A DNA stretch of 5,855 nucleotides from Actinotalea sp. (GTDB lineage: Bacteria > Actinomycetota > Actinomycetes > Actinomycetales > Cellulomonadaceae): assembly GCA_014360395.1 (NCBI GenBank), contig JACIXM010000160.1, positions 1-5,855 of the forward strand, written 5' to 3'. This document shows positions 5,469-5,855 of the stretch, in pieces. Numbering within the stretch: the stretch's first letter is position 1; every line of letters begins with the position of its first letter. The notes beneath the pieces were generated by a model. That model was not told the origin of the DNA. It worked only from the letters and a program-made list of their open reading frames with translations, and did not search any database. The position numbers and the translations under genes are program-made.

Positions 5469-5855
5469 TCAGCGCGTGGAGCAGGCGACCACGGGGGAGC
5501 TGCGGCGCTGGACCAGGCCGAACACCACGATCGCGAGGGCGGCGAGCGCCATCGACGCGCTGCCCGGCGAGGAGGCGATGAGCAGGCCCGCGCCGACCGT
5601 CGTCATCGCGGGCATGGCCGCGCACGGCGCGCAGCCGACGGCGTCGCGGACGCTCTGCCCGGCGCGGGGCACGAAGTCGGCCAGCACGACGGCGCCCGCC
5701 GCCGCGACGAGGCCGACCGCGGCGAGCCACGCGGCTCCACCGCCGACCCCGCCGCCGAGCGTCACGTACACGAGGAGCAGCACGGGCGCCGCGACGGCAC
5801 CGGCGACCACCCGCCGCCCGTTGTGCCGAAGCCTTGGTCGCGTCAGGTGCGACAA
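5469..5855 (-). CDS. Small four-segment membrane protein with CxxC motif, possibly 5'-incomplete
   Basis: I do not recognise a family. The open frame reaches the right edge, where its first codon is TTG. The true start may be that TTG, a GTG 15 codons further in (5808-5810), or a codon outside the window. Counting from the TTG, hydrophobic segments lie at about 16-34, 41-61, 79-96 and 99-115, so nearly the whole chain is in the membrane. A C-A-P-C motif (75-78) precedes the third segment, and a further cysteine (125) lies near the C-terminus. Paired cysteines at a membrane boundary could bind a metal or act in thiol redox chemistry, but nothing else here supports either. The short tail is Arg- and Ser-rich. 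The gene ends 67 bases before the tRNA-Ser 5' end on the same strand, without a strong terminator between. Codon bias and the regular hydrophobic pattern make it a real gene; the function is unknown. Confidence 0.75.
   Translation of the reverse strand: MSHLTRPRLRHNGRRVVAGAVAAPVLLLVYVTLGGGVGGGAAWLAAVGLVAAAGAVVLADFVPRAGQSVRDAVGCAPCAAMPAMTTVGAGLLIASSPGSASMALAALAIVVFGLVQRRSSPVVACSTR

Noticed and set aside
5834..5855. Inverted repeat GTCGC/GCGAC at the right edge as an operator
   Set aside because: The five-pair arms with a 7-base loop are short, and the surrounding sequence is cut off by the window edge.

Overview
The window is a very GC-rich stretch with strongly G/C-biased third codon positions, GTG starts and actinobacterial-style lipoproteins. 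It fits a high-GC actinobacterium. A Geodermatophilaceae-like genome is my guess from the overall look of the proteins, not something the sequence proves. It holds six protein genes and one tRNA gene, and reads as ordinary chromosomal sequence. I see no insertion sequence, CRISPR array, phage gene or origin.

Left part, minus strand (48-1930): two secreted lipoproteins of unknown function form a tight two-gene operon with a 14-base gap. The upstream one has 166 residues and the downstream one 455. A perfect 10-bp hairpin at the left edge (1-26) is the likely end of this transcript.

The 163-base divergent region (1931-2093) separates this operon from a plus-strand operon. It carries two inverted repeats. 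One lies between a weak -10-like hexamer and the ribosome binding site of telA.

Centre, plus strand (2094-4108): a TelA-family (toxic anion resistance) gene is followed 2 bases later by a GTG-start gene. Its product has an N-terminal membrane anchor and a C-terminus like the XpaC / 5-bromo-4-chloroindolyl phosphate hydrolysis family. This TelA plus XpaC-like pair is the most interesting functional unit here. It is probably a cell-envelope stress module, with the membrane protein as the partner of the soluble helical TelA protein. A lipid-anchored L,D-transpeptidase (4175-5146) follows on the same strand. It has a Pro/Thr linker, a peptidoglycan-binding domain and a YkuD catalytic domain. It may share the transcript, since I see no convincing terminator before it.

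Right part: two hairpins (5153-5176 and 5232-5279) lie between the transpeptidase and a convergent tRNA-Ser(CGA) gene on the minus strand (5312-5401, CCA encoded). The tRNA has a plausible promoter of its own at 5411-5440. The last gene, on the minus strand up to the right edge, encodes a small four-segment membrane protein with a CxxC motif; its start is uncertain. Four of the six protein products are lipid-anchored or membrane proteins, and a fifth is the soluble TelA-family partner, so the neighbourhood has a cell-envelope theme. I found no clearly unprecedented system.
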